From NCBI GenBank assembly GCA_033085395.1, contig JANQBS010000044.1, forward strand, positions 62,001 to 126,000: a DNA stretch of 64,000 nucleotides. Direction: 5' to 3'. Below, piece after piece: positions 20,166 to 31,420 of the stretch (the first letter of the stretch is position 1; each line of letters starts with the position of its first letter). The notes below the pieces were generated by a model. The model ran no database searches, was not told the origin of the DNA, and saw nothing but the letters and a program-made list of their open reading frames with translations. Made by a program: the position numbers and the translations under genes. The stretch comes from Xanthoparmelia taractica. Its lineage: Eukaryota > Ascomycota > Lecanoromycetes > Lecanorales > Parmeliaceae.

Positions 20166-21087
20166 CCTCGGTAAATTTGGAGATCGTCTTGAACTAAGTA
20201 AGTGTGGGGCTAGCTTCTCCACATCCTCATCTTGGCTTGTATAGATCGTCTAACGCATCTTCTGGCTTTGCATCAACCTCCTCGCGACTGGCAAACACTA
20301 ACCTTTTCTATCACCAGCAACCATAAGCTTCGTCAGCATGCATAGACGCTGCGACAGGATTTGCGAATCCATTCCTTTAGTCCTCTTCGCAATAAAGAAT
20401 CCTTCACCGCCATCGAAGAGATGGCGTCGTCTATACAGGGATCACTCCTCTGCATCCTCACTTTGACCATCTCGATGGCCTCCTTCCTGCAGAAACACCT
20501 CCTCCACATCCTCAATTTGACTCTCGCGATGCCCACGTTCCCAGTTTGACTCATGTACATACTCTGGCACATATTCTAGTTCGCATCAATTCATCTCCAC
20601 ACTACCAAAACCGACTGCCGCACCTCTCTCTGTAAAGGATCTCTATGTATCATTCTATCCTGGGCATTGATCGCGGCGCTACTCCCATCCACGTTGGAGA
20701 CCGGTTCCTCATGTGGCTTTGATGCATATCTAGTGTTCGCACTGTTGGACCTCTCCATCATGAATGGCACAAGCAGGCTAGATGGATATTTGGACCGTTC
20801 AACGCCGGCGCCAGTGACCCACAACAATAACGCTTCCTGCTCATGCGTGTTCCCTGCGGGTGACACTACAAGCAATACTTCATATGCTGGCGTTAGCGTG
20901 TTAGCGAGGGGTATCTCTTCACTTTCAGAGCTTATCCTGATACATATCACATCATATTGAGCAGTCTCAACAATCCTCCGTAACCACCAGGAGGATATAC
21001 GACTTCTGAGGCTGTTTGGATATTATCATTATGGCACCGCCAGCTCTGACAGACCCAACGGGTCCATTTCATTAGAACGGTTTAGCG
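20166..21087. other. Gene-free stretch ~0.9 kb
   Basis: Open frames are present but none resembles a known family. The last part is the promoter of the RIB3-like gene. Confidence 0.35.
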
Positions 21088-21839
21088 ATGCCAATTACCA
21101 ATGGTATATCGAAGCTACAATTCGACAGCGTCGAGGATACAATTGAAGCATTCAGTGCGTACTCATGCCTCAACCCAACCTCTCGTTCTTCCCCATAGAG
21201 CCCTTCATTTAGAGAAGCGTATGGATTCATAAACTAAAGCTCTCCAAAAACAGAACGTGGCAAATTCATCATCATCCTCGACTCCCCAGACCGTGAGAAT
21301 GAAGGCGACCTAATCATCGCCGCCGAAGACGCCACCGAAGAAATGGCCTTCATGATCCGCTACACCAGCGGCCTCATCTCCTGCCACGTTTCATCGGACC
21401 TTACCACTTCGATCTGCTTGCCACAGATGATGCCCGAGAATACCGAAGTAGACGGGACGGCTTACACCATCTCGGTCGATGCCCGTGACCCTGCTATGAC
21501 GACCGGAATATCGGCCCACGACCGCGCTGTGACGTGCCGTGCTCTGGCTAACCCCAAAGCGACTCCGAAATCTTTCCGAAGACCGGGGCATGTGTTTCCG
21601 TTGAGGGCGAAGGATGGAGGGGTCCGGGAGCGGAGAGGACATATGGAGGCAACGATGGAGTTTTGCAGATTGGCTGGGAAGAGGCCTGCCGGTGCTCTTT
21701 GCGAGATGGTGATGGACGAGGGAGGTCTGCAGGGGAGGACTGAGATGAAAGGTCGGAGGATTATTTGAAGTTTGGCAAAGCATGGGGGATCAAGACTTGT
21801 ACTATCGAGCACCTGGTCGAGTGTCTCGGAATATCATAG
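21088..21839 (+). pseudogene. RIB3: RIB3-like 3,4-dihydroxy-2-butanone-4-phosphate synthase with 3' frameshift
   Basis: Exon 1, 21088-21154 (MPITNGISKLQFDSVEDTIE), splices over 21155-21253 to exon 2. Motifs of the family are all visible: IIILDSPDRENEGDLIIAAE, MIRYTSGLISC, TAYTISVDARD, TTGISAHDRAVTCRALA, FRRPGHVFPLRAKDGGVRER and RRGHMEATMEFCRLAGKRP. The usual Thr of RGHTEA is Met. The frame stops at 21766-21768 after RRII. A second frame, 21768-21839, encodes the expected C-terminal strand and helix, KFGKAWGIKTCTIEHLVECL, ending in a stop. So a 1- or 2-nt indel separates the two near 21755. The intact enzyme converts ribulose 5-phosphate to the four-carbon riboflavin precursor plus formate. 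The first 193 residues are coherent, so either the break is recent, the truncated form works, or the base call is wrong. Confidence 0.85.
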
Positions 21840-22581
21840 GGTAAGGGAAGGGGGAAAGCTTCAAAGGAGGCTGGGGAACATTGCCGGGTATTTCTTGGCC
21901 ATCAAAAAATGCGTCGCTCAGCTCGGTGCTTCGACCCCGTCTCTAGTTCTCCTGCGTGCGGTCCGACACTGCGCATTTATATCATGGTCCATCTCTTCCC
22001 CTCCACCTTATGTATCCAGAACAGGTCCTCGTGCGGTAACTTCAAGACTGGCTGCTTTGTTCAGCCGCCATCGCTGTTCAATTATTTATAAAGACCCTGG
22101 TATTCTGTTCCTCTACCTCTCACCCCTTCCTCTCACGCTCTCACCTCCGTCGTCACTTCTGACGCTCCACCCACCCCTACCGCCCACGCCTATCGACCTT
22201 GTGGCTGCATGAAGGTATAGCAAAGCTATAGAACAGACGACGATGGGTTTCGTGTAGCCAGTCTCGGCGTGTGGATAATGTTACTTCCCCTGAAAGTCGA
22301 TGGAGTAGGCGGATTTCAAGAATGACCGATCTACTCGCACTTTCCCCCACAGCTTCCGCATCTATACACGCAATGCGACAGCGTGCGAGCAAAGGCCGAT
22401 AATGCGAAGCGAATCCTGATATGCACCACCACGCCAATAGGTAGCGTGGTCTAGCCCAACAAGGGAGCAAATATGGCCCCGGCTTTTTGAGCACAGCCTC
22501 CATTGCTGCCATCTATTTGAGACGCAACTGGCGCTGCAAACAGATGAATTCCTACCAACCCATCAGTCTCAACCTTCCAAC
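21840..22581. other. Gene-free stretch ~0.74 kb
   Basis: C/T-rich around 22100-22200. No recognised gene. Confidence 0.35.
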
Positions 22582-22975
22582 ATGACTAGCGATTACAGAG
22601 CCGATGTGCTGCTCCTCGACGCCAGGGATCCTCACGTCGCAACTGATGAGGGACGGATTCTCTTCAGGGGACAGGCAACTCAGGGTAAAATCCATGTATA
22701 GTCATATTCTCACATTCCACCTCCCACTAGCTACAAACATACATATACTCCCGTCACTAGTCCCTCCAATCCTAACACAATGACGGAGAAACAAGCCAAC
22801 AGTTCAAATACCACCTGCTCCATTTCATCCGGGAGAAGAGAGCTCACTCGAATTTGCGAGCGGAACTCCAACACCTCTTCACCTCGAATCCATGCCTACG
22901 GATACCGGGTCTGTTGAGCGATTTTTCTCCCGCATTGACCGAACCTTACAACTCGATCAGAGCAAACGCGCTTGA
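22582..22975 (+). CDS. Small two-exon protein, function unknown
   Basis: Exons 22582-22684 and 22803-22975 join in phase (GTAAAA donor, CCAACAG acceptor) to 91 aa. The first exon reads ADVLLLDARDPHVATDEGRI. The second reads VQIPPAPFHPGEESSLEF, LHLESMPTDTGSVERFF and a short basic end. It is polar, without signal peptide or transmembrane segment. I recognise no family. The evidence is the phase-consistent splice and the protein-like composition of both exons, so it may be a fragment or a chance pair. Confidence 0.35.
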
Positions 22976-23336
22976 AGAAAACGCTATGTGATTTGCTAGA
23001 TCTGAACACGCCTGGCTTCTTTTTCGCCTTGGCTGGTGCGGCTCAACGTCGTGGGGTCCAGGTCCAGTGGTCCCTGCTTTAGGGTTGGCCTCTGGCGCTG
23101 GCGGATGCGGCTTCGGCTTCCGGGCCAAGCAGTCGGCGGTGTAGAACGGCGCACGCTCTTAAAGGGTTGCCGTCGCCAATAGTGCCGGATGCTCATCGGG
23201 TACGTCGCGCGGTGGGCTTTGTCGGTCCTCGCTGAGGACCGGGGGAGCCGGAGGGGCTAGGGTTTGGGGTGCAACGGCTCCGTCAGAAGGGACTCCAGCA
23301 ACCGTCGATGTCGCTAACTCTTAAAGTGGAATTGGC
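22976..23336. other. GC-rich gene-free stretch
   Basis: 361 bp with no recognised gene. Includes GGGGCTAGGGTTTGGGG near 23250, another telomere-like fragment. Confidence 0.35.
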
Positions 23337-24299
23337 TCAGGTCTTATTTCCATTAGGTTCATTGAGACTCTTACAAGGATGGCCGGAACTTCGGTGAAGA
23401 TTACCATGCGATAGAGCCCACATACAATCGCACAAGCACACTGTCAGTTGCGAAGCATTGAACGTACACGCTGAGAATACGGACAGCGTCCCCAGCAACA
23501 ATACACCTAGGACGGCAACCTTTCGGCGTAGAGCCATTTTCAAATTTAGCACCTTGGTTTGCCGTCAGCGATTCTTGTAGCGGTCGATAGTTCGGAACTA
23601 CGTACGAATGGTATGGGCATAACAAGGATCGCCAGATCAACGGCCACATCGAAGGCAGACAGAGTTATGAGGATATCAAAAGTATTTACGGACTTCCCTC
23701 AGAGTGACACCAAGCTTAACCACTGGGCGGTGAGAGAGGCGCTTTAAGCTGCGAATTGGGCTATGAAAACAGTCAGGCCCATGCCACCGCTGCACCAATG
23801 AGTATCCAGCTCGCCATGTTGAAGGCCCGCCCTCGAAAATGCGACGATAGAGAAACAAGATTGAGAGTGATGAGGGCAAGCGCTGGGAACTGTATGATAT
23901 CGAAAGCGAACTCTAGCTATACACAGCGGTCAGCATCAGCAAATACGGGAGATATTCCGGTTTGTGCAGCTCGCCTTCTCAAGCAGCAGCTAGCACGGAT
24001 CCATTCTAAAGACCAGTTTTGGCCCAAGTCCTGAAGGCCAGTGACTTCCCACGGTGTGCGTTCCGGACCTTGTAAAAGCAACAATCTTGTTGTGACTGTA
24101 TGCTCGCTAACGGGTTACTGCTACCAATTATCATAACAATGCCCTCGGCGACCACAAGTATCTACTTATGGTTTAATTCGATGCCCAAAGCTATGTTGTC
24201 CTTCATTCTCGCGGAAAACCGAGCAACAACAATTGTGGTACCCAACACGATAAAGACAATGCCTATGGCAAGTACACTACCTTCGCTCACGTAGGTCAT
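23337..24299 (-). pseudogene. PTH11-like seven-helix membrane protein, degenerate
   Basis: From an ATG at 24299 the reading is MTYVSEGSVLAIGIVFIVLG, then TTIVVARFSARMKDNIALGI, i.e. helix 1 and loop of the PTH11/rhodopsin-domain family. Further down come LITLSILFLYRRIF and NMASWILIGAAVAWAC, then ITLSAFDVAVDLAILVMPIP. An apparent intron near 23550-23600 leads to LKMALRRKVAVLGVLLLGTL. Between these blocks there are in-frame stops (after ELNHK, before NGS, after AQFAA, before GKSVNTF), and the end runs into another frame. The order of helices is right but the gene cannot be read through. Intact members are putative surface sensors in filamentous fungi. Confidence 0.6.
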
Positions 24300-24737
24300 G
24301 GTGGCGGGAGTCTCTTGATTCTCCAAATAGTAAGAATATGTTTGGAGTTTTCTTCGTACGTCCAAGATGAATGGTATCAGCGCGAGATACGTTGAACACT
24401 GGAAGATCGAGCTGAGACCATGCCGTACAGCCTTTTCCTGCACTGTGAGTACGGACAGTCAAGCCCAGCGCAGCATTCAATGTAAAGCCCCATGAAGACT
24501 TGATAAAGGGGACTCTGCGATAGGGTGACAGATCGAGCAAGATCTTGACCCCCAATGTGAAGCCCAGGTCCTGCAGCATGCTAGACTGATCAGGCATGAG
24601 CGCCGTATGCACGGAGCCTCCATACAGATTTAACTTCCACTGTCCGGACAGAATGAACTCATAGTGGCATAATCAGCAGTTATTCTCAGCTCTATTCTAG
24701 ACTACTTTGGGTGCAGACCACCATCACGCTGGCGACG
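24300..24737. other. Gene-free stretch ~0.44 kb
   Basis: Between two decayed minus-strand genes. No recognised coding signal. Confidence 0.35.
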
Positions 24738-26107
24738 CTAGTTGGCGAGCCATGCTATGGCGGTACTCTGATTATACGTAATGCGGCGGAGACACGGAAG
24801 GGCATATCCATAGTGGCATAAGAACACATACCGAACCTCCCTTTCTTTGATCAGTGGCAATGTTTCAGGCTCCGGAATGAGGTAGTCGTTCTCCACAACG
24901 CGAGCACTAGGCTGCATGGCCGAAACGGTAGCTTTCAGTATCTTGATCACGTTCGCGTCTGACCCATTATGGAAGATGATACGGAAGAGATAGATGTCGG
25001 CGCTGACAGGCTGCTCGGTAAAGAATTCGTGTTCTATGAAATTTATTCTTGACTCAACATCACTAGATAATGTGTCTTTGGCACCGTTTATCATGTGAGG
25101 AAGATCCTGGACCACGAACTGTAGATCGGGAAAGCTTTGTGCAATGGCTACGCACTGGAAGCCTCTGGATCCCCCAACATCTACGACACTCCCTCGTCCA
25201 TTACCTACTGCGGACCATGGGTAACCTTGGACGAGGCACAAAGGTGAGAGACCAATGGTGTCGGAGAAGAGGGACATTGAAGCTGCGAATCGGCTAGCCA
25301 TTTCTGGATGCGATGCGTAGTACTCCACAGGTAGGTTTCTCCGTACACTGCGATAAATACCACCCCTACAGGACTTCATGTAATATTCTGCCGCGTTGAC
25401 GTGGGATAGACTGACCGTTTTGTTGGGTTCATCGCTTCTGAAGGTATCCATGGCATCAAGCGTCTGTCTAAAGTGATTAGTCCGTCTAGGGCGTGGCTTT
25501 ATCAGAATTACATACCTGCGCAAAAGACTGCCAAACCTCATCGAAAATGTATCCTAGGTCAGCTCGTGCCAGTGGATCTTCTAGAAGCTTCCGTGAGGCA
25601 GCGGTATGCGCGCCAAAGCCTTTGCGGGGCTCTTGAAAGCCTCGATACCAGACCATAGCAAAGCGTAAAAACCGCCGAAGATGAATCTGATTGAGGCCAC
25701 ATTTGTGCGCCAGTTCCTCAAAAGACACCTCGCCATGAATAGGGATTTTGGATGCGAGGTCGAATTTGTAGATGGCTTGTAGACTTGTACCGTTTAACTT
25801 TCAAGATTTACATCAGCGTGACGGAGAGAGACGAGCACAAGTAACAAGCCGCTTCCTGAACCATTCTTACCCCAAGACGAAGACACAGCGCCGGTCCGAG
25901 CAGAAGCTGGTGGAGTTTAAGGGGCGAATCAGTGGCTATCACGCGAGCTTCTTCGATTTCACGAGACTGGGTGTTAAAATCGACGGGCCCATCTTCGTCA
26001 AATGTTGGCGAAGGCAGGCCATTTTGACCCATGTAATCGTCAACTTTGAAGGTGTTCTCCTGTATTCAAAGTGCCAGGGCCAGCTCGGCAATGCGGGTTG
26101 GTGTCAT
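24738..26107 (-). pseudogene. SAM-dependent O-methyltransferase (Methyltransf_2 type), disrupted
   Basis: ATG at 26107 gives MTPTRIAELALAL, then an in-frame TGA at 26066-26068. The expected sequence resumes in the same frame: IQENTFKVDDYMGQNGLPSP. Later exons give KIPIHGEVSFEELAHKCGLN and RRFLRFAMVWYRGFQEPRKG, the winged-helix region, then VVDVGGSRGFQCVAIAQSFP (SAM motif I), LQFVVQDLPHMINGAKD and ADIYLFRIIFHNGSD. The catalytic His is kept but the usual HNWSD Trp is Gly. After LPLIKEREVR the last ~40 residues of the family are missing. This is a fungal polyketide/alkaloid type O-methyltransferase with a premature stop at codon 14 and a lost 3' end. Confidence 0.75.
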
Positions 26108-27021
26108 CTTTAGGTATTGTCCTTAAAATGTGGCAAGGGATAAAAGCTGAATTTGATATTATATTGACAGCAGAGCAAATGTGGGTGTTCGCATACGAAA
26201 CATGTCTCAATTTGTATGCTACTAACACCAAATGAACCGGTATCCAAAAGAGATAGTCTCGCTACCGTATTGTCTATTGACATCTCGTTTCGAACCTTGT
26301 TCTAACACTTATGCAGATCGATCCCACAGTAATAGCATGGCACAGTTAAGCTTAGGGAGAGTATATGCTACCACCACCTTAGCAAGCATATGTAGACTTG
26401 AAATTGTGGTTATGGAACAGCGCAGTCGTCCCTTATACAAGACGGAGAATACTTCAAGGCTCGGAACGATTGTGGAACGTTACCTGAGTAAGTCCGAATC
26501 CTGGCATTTAGGAGATTAAGCGCTCTCTCCCTGAGCGTCTGAGGTATTATCCTGTCGAACGGTACTTTGTAAATCAATGTCGTCTTCGTCCGGAAACATG
26601 GTTCTGAAATTTGTTTTCGTGTGCTGATAGGTAGTAATGACCTTGTCTAAACCCTGATCTGCAAGGGTCATTGAAGGTAACCCTAACCCTAGAGTTCTCG
26701 CCGGAAAGCCCGCCATGTAACTCTGGACGGGCAAGCCGTGGCACGAAACAGCGATCATACCTATTGATGCTCCTGTCTCCTTAATCTTTCCTGAATCATT
26801 TCATGTTGATACGATGGCGAGAAGTAAATCTCATGCAATTGTCTATCTCCGTTTCGGTGACTGTAAGTCAGACCATATATACCTTCCTTATAGACCGTCA
26901 GACCCGTTGCTGATCAAGATTCGAGATACGCCTGCGTGATTACTCTGCATCTTCCCCTTGCTTCGTTTCTCTTCCTGTATACACTCTTTTACCTACCTTC
27001 CTGCTAGTCAATTGACCGAAA
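26108..27021. other. Gene-free stretch ~0.9 kb
   Basis: No family was recognised. A TAACCCTAACCCTAG telomere-like motif lies near 26680-26692. The right part is the AFI1 promoter and leader, C/T-rich around 26950-27010. Confidence 0.4.
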
Positions 27022-29606
27022 ATGACCTCTGTCCTTTCCTATCGACCTTCTACAAGCGGCACTACTGGGAGTACAAGCACGCTTCTCAACCGTCAGGCCT
27101 CCCTATCTTCCTTCCCTTCTACTCGGACACCCTCCAACCCCTCCATACGCAATGTCACAGGCACGGCCCCCCCTCTGCCGCACCGGGAGTCCGCCAGTAG
27201 TAGCTCACGGACGCCATCGACCCCTTCCTCGACCAGGCCGATACCCCAGCGCAACGGCGTGTCACAGCCAGCAGGAAAGTTGAGATCGCAATATCCAGCA
27301 GATACGACAGAGAGGCACGTTGAATACATTCTTGTTGCTTCCTTTCACGTCGACCGGGGGCCCATTATGGAACATCAATATCCGGGAGCGATCAGCGGTG
27401 ACGAGAACATGCTTGCGGAGCTCATGTTGCCAGACCAAGTACACAATAGGAGGGAGGATTGGACGATATTCTTCTTGCACAAAGACACAAGTGAAGAGGA
27501 GGCAGTGACAGAAGACGACGATGCAGAGAACAAGGCAGCTACAGAGGATGGTGCAGAAAGTGCTGATGGTGCGCAAAGCATCACTGATGTAGATAGTGAG
27601 GCGAAAACAGCAGTGGCCGGAGGAGAAGACGAAGAAGAGGATGCAGAAGGAGGAGAAGGACCGCCATTGATCTATGTACTGAATCTCGTAAATACCAAAC
27701 ATGACGCATCCGTGAAAAGGTGTGTGCCAACCCGGTCTGAGGCAAGGACCTGCTTTTCTAACCCAACCTTCTCGCAGAGGTGCAGTAGTAAAAGCGATGG
27801 CGATTTGTACGCGGCATCCATTTCTTCACATTTATAAGGTATGAAACCCCGGTTTATTGTCTCCTGGCTGTCGATAAGATCTCGCGCCGAAACTGACGGA
27901 CATTGAAGCCACTTTTATTGTTAGCCCTCGAGGAGTATTTCAAGTCACCATTTCCGGAGACCTTAGAACATTTATACAACGCAGTTAATTCAATGGACTT
28001 GTCCCTAATGCCACGACTGTCCATGCTTGAACGACAAATTCTGCTAGCGAGCGATGCCAAAGATTTATTCGTTGAGAAATTTGATCAAATGATCCAACAA
28101 CGTCTTGCCGAGGAGGCGAAAAATAGTGCAATATCATCGCCAGATTCATCTAAGTCCTCGCCATCAAAATCTTTACCGTCGAAGATCTCTCCGGACCTTG
28201 TTGGTCATCGACCACGATATACTGTTCCCCGGGATACACACGAATTCGAGTCGAGAGTTGTGTACAATCAGATCCCCGTCCCAATCAAAGTACCCTCTGG
28301 CATCTCACCAGAGACTGTCGGCGACTTCTCTCTCATAAAGCTGATCCAGACCTTCTCAGCTCCCCATACTTCTACACCTCAGCCTTTCGCACTGCATCCT
28401 CATTTAACTACCAGCGGCGCCTATACCCATCCAGTCATCGTTCTTGTTAATGCATTACTTACCCAGAAGCGTGTCATCTTTTTAGGTCACAACAGACCTT
28501 CTGGTGAAGTTGCTGAAGCCGTCCTCGCTGCATGTGCATTAGCATCTGGAGGAGTCTTGCGTGGCTTCACACGGCATGCATTCCCCTACACCGACCTTAC
28601 TAAAATAGACGACTTGCTCAACGTCCCTGGATTTATTGCTGGTGTCACAAATCCGACCTTCGCCAATCACCCGGAGTGGTGGGATCTTCTCTGCGATGTT
28701 CCTACAGGCCGGATGAAGGTCAGCAGCCGCATTGAGAACGCTGGAATAACAGATGGCCTCGTCTACTTCCAGCAGCAGAATCCCCTTTACGCACCCAATT
28801 CCAACGGAGTAGGTTCGACCGCCTCTTCCCTCGCTACGAACGGCGATCCGACTGGTGATACTGCTTTCATTGAGGACATGGTCCGCAGCATCAGCTCCCG
28901 ACATGGTGAATCCGTCATCCGGTCCAAGTGGAGAGACTACATCACCAAATTCACACGGATTGCCGCTGCCTTTGAGGAATCAGTGTACGGCGCTTCCGCG
29001 CTAGATATCGGAGCCGCGGAAGCTGATGCTGGCGCCCACGGGGTCCGGGGCCATGGATACGTCTGGCCTGATGATGCCGCAAGGGCTCGCGAGCTGGGGG
29101 CCAATGTGTGGCGGATCGAAGGCTGGCGCAACACACGGAGTTATTACGCCTTTATACAAGACCTCGCCGCAATGTGGGAACGCAGACCGATCCGTTCGCT
29201 TGACCTCACCCACCAGCACGACCGTCTTCGCAGCCTGAAACTCAGCCATGACGAAAGCGCTGCCATTTACCTTGCGCTTTCGGCGTCGGTGAAGACGTAC
29301 GATGAAGTGTGCCAGCTGTTGTGCGTGGTGCCGGAGAGTAACGCCGGTCTGTTCTACATCAGCCTAGGGCTTTTCCACCCGCATGCCAAGGTCAGAGCGG
29401 CCACTGTAGATCTGTTGGAGCGCATGATCGGGCACGAAGCCGGTCGACACTTTTGGGCTCAACTGGGCCGATTCGCCAAGCTGGCTTTTTTTAGGGCCAA
29501 GAGGGAGGGTGTGAGAGGTAGCGAGTCCGGAGATAGTCCTGTGGAGAATGGTGCGGGCTTGGGATTGGATCCTAGGGTGAGAGCTGGTATGGGAAGAGCC
29601 AGCTAA
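27022..29606 (+). CDS. AFI1: Afi1-type Arf3-interacting polarity protein (DENN-like, SPA domain)
   Basis: Exons 27022-27719, 27778-27838 and 27909-29606 join in phase to 818 aa. A Ser/Thr/Pro-rich N-terminus leads into the Afi1 N-terminal domain HVEYILVASFHVDRGPIMEH and LMLPDQVHNRREDWTIFFLH. An acidic insert follows, then LVNTKHDASVKRGAVVKAMA. The DENN/SPA region is FSLIKLIQTFSAPH, HPVIVLVNALLTQKRVIFLG, then VPGFIAGVTNPTFANHPEWW and WDLLCDVPTGRMKVS. The C-terminal part is helical. The yeast protein binds GTP-Arf3 at the plasma membrane and stabilises the polarity axis, so a role in hyphal polarity is likely. The second intron (70 nt) uses an AAG acceptor. Confidence 0.9.
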
Positions 29607-30558
29607 TGGTTCTGATAATCTGTTGATATTGGAAATAATCGCTAGATCTGCTTTGTTTTCCTAAACATAAGGCTTCACGCAGGCTAGATACCCTATGAAT
29701 GGTTGGTAGTAATAATACTAAGAGCTATTATCACTTCATCCCCGCGTGACCGGTGGTGGATAGCCTGTGAACGCCAGCTCCTCACGACTCTGCCAACGCA
29801 TTCCGCTGCAGGTATATTCAGTCGCGATTTTGAGATATGCAAACCCTTATGTAAAGGAAAAAGGCAAAGGGTGTCACTCAATAATTTGCAGTATTTATCG
29901 ACAGGTCTTGAATTGTCAGGGAGCGAATGATATTATAAAAACCACATCACTCCTTATTTGAGAGGTCATAATGAAGGCCCTGCTTTCGTTAGACACGCAC
30001 TCACACTATCTACCTACCTATCTACCTACCTACCTCTCTACATCCACTCTCCCTTCACAACAAACCAAGGTACTCATACTCATAAAACCTACCAAGAACC
30101 CTCTCACATCGCATCACATCACATCACACCACACGCCACCCTTCGCCCTTACTATCCATCTACCACCCTCCCTTCCTTCCTTCCCTTTTTTCATCCTCAA
30201 CACATTGCTACCGGAGCCATGAGGGGTGCCGAGTTAGGGGTAAGAGGAGGAGGAAGAGGAAGAGGAAGGGGCGAAGAAGATTGAGGTTGCAGGCAGGCGG
30301 TTGGATGGATAGGCATGATGGGGAGGAGAGGAAGGACAAGGAGAGGCGAGCGGGCTGGGGAGGTAAGGAAAGGGATTATCGATAACGAGCTGAAGCGGTG
30401 GAGTGTAGGTGCTATTGTTTGTATTTGGATGGAGTAATTTGATACGTTGTCCTCCCAGTCAGATTCGATCAGAGTGGCAGTAAGAAAATTCCTGCCACAG
30501 ATTGGACCAGCAACAAAAATGGTTCTTTCAAATCCATAATCTTCTTCATTCTCCTCAA
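29607..30558. other. Convergent intergenic ~0.95 kb with simple repeats
   Basis: Between the convergent AFI1 and flavin reductase genes. It contains a CTAC-type tandem tract at about 30008-30045, CATCA-type repeats around 30108-30135, a T/C-rich segment near 30170-30190 and a purine-rich GGAAGAGGAAGAGG tract near 30250. No gene was recognised. Confidence 0.5.
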
Positions 30559-31420
30559 TCATTGCCCGTCCACTTCTTTCACATCTGCCACCTGCCCAAC
30601 CTTGCGGTAACCCCCCTCGGCATAAACCAATCCTACACCTTCTCCGCCCTCGTAACCCCCACACTCGAGGACCTTAGCCACCACAATCATATGGTCTCCC
30701 ACCTCCACGCACTTTTCTCTCAAAAGCCTGCACCGCATCCACCACGTTCCGCCCTTGCCCTTCTTCAAGCGACCATCATTCTCTACCCAATCATGCCAGA
30801 AACTGTCAGCGTGCGGATCCCAGGGTATGTATCTGCGCTTCACAAGGGCATCGGCGATCCGGGCATCTCGCAGGCCGCTGGCAGTGAATCCGCCAGAGGC
30901 TTTGATGGTGGCGTAAGTGCACGAGGGAAGTTTGATGTTGAAGGAGACGTAGGGTTTAGGAGTCAGCGTCACGGTGTTGAAAGAGGAGACGAGGAGGCCC
31001 GCAATCTTGGACGGTTGGTCCGTGTCGTTTTCCTCGACTGCTCGAGCGGGTTCGATGTGCTTGTTCATTAAGGCGGTGAATGGATCGGCTAGATATTGTT
31101 GGGGGGACGAAGTGGATGTGATTACGGTGAGAGCATTGGGCGTGGAGCGCATCAGGTGTCGAATGTGTGCAGGGACTGCGGACGAACCGGTGGTTAGTAT
31201 TATTCAGATGGTCAAAATGGGATAATATACAGTTGCGCCGAGCCGCATGGCATGGCTTCCGGTAATCATAGTCGGTCCCTTCGGAAGAAGAAGCATTTGC
31301 CTCTGAATCTTGCTCTTTCAGGTGTCTTCTTGAGGCGCTGAAGTTTCTGCTGCACGGTACAGACGGTGGTAGTCGGCGAAGAAGACGGAGAGCGGAGGAG
31401 AAGCCATGACGCGTGGTCAT
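30559..31420 (-). CDS. Flavin reductase-like domain protein, probably mitochondrial
   Basis: Exons 31420-31231 and 31175-30559, with a 55-nt intron, give 268 aa. The N-terminus MTTRHGFSSALRLLRRLPPS with Arg/Ser and no acid looks like a mitochondrial presequence. The body reads HIRHLMRSTPNALTVITSTS, then KIAGLLVSSFNTVTLTPKPY, VSFNIKLPSCTYATIKASGG and VGDHMIVVAKVLECGGYEGG, the split-barrel FMN-binding fold of the flavin reductase-like family (Pfam Flavin_Reduct). Members use NAD(P)H and FMN; the physiological substrate of the fungal mitochondrial form is unknown. Confidence 0.85.

Noticed and set aside
21391..21783. Minus-strand open frames over the RIB3-like gene
   Set aside because: Antisense shadows of a clearly recognisable coding exon.
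27262..27702. Cys/Phe-rich minus-strand frame suggestive of a membrane protein
   Set aside because: Antisense to the acidic insert of AFI1; the hydrophobicity is a by-product of Glu/Asp codons.
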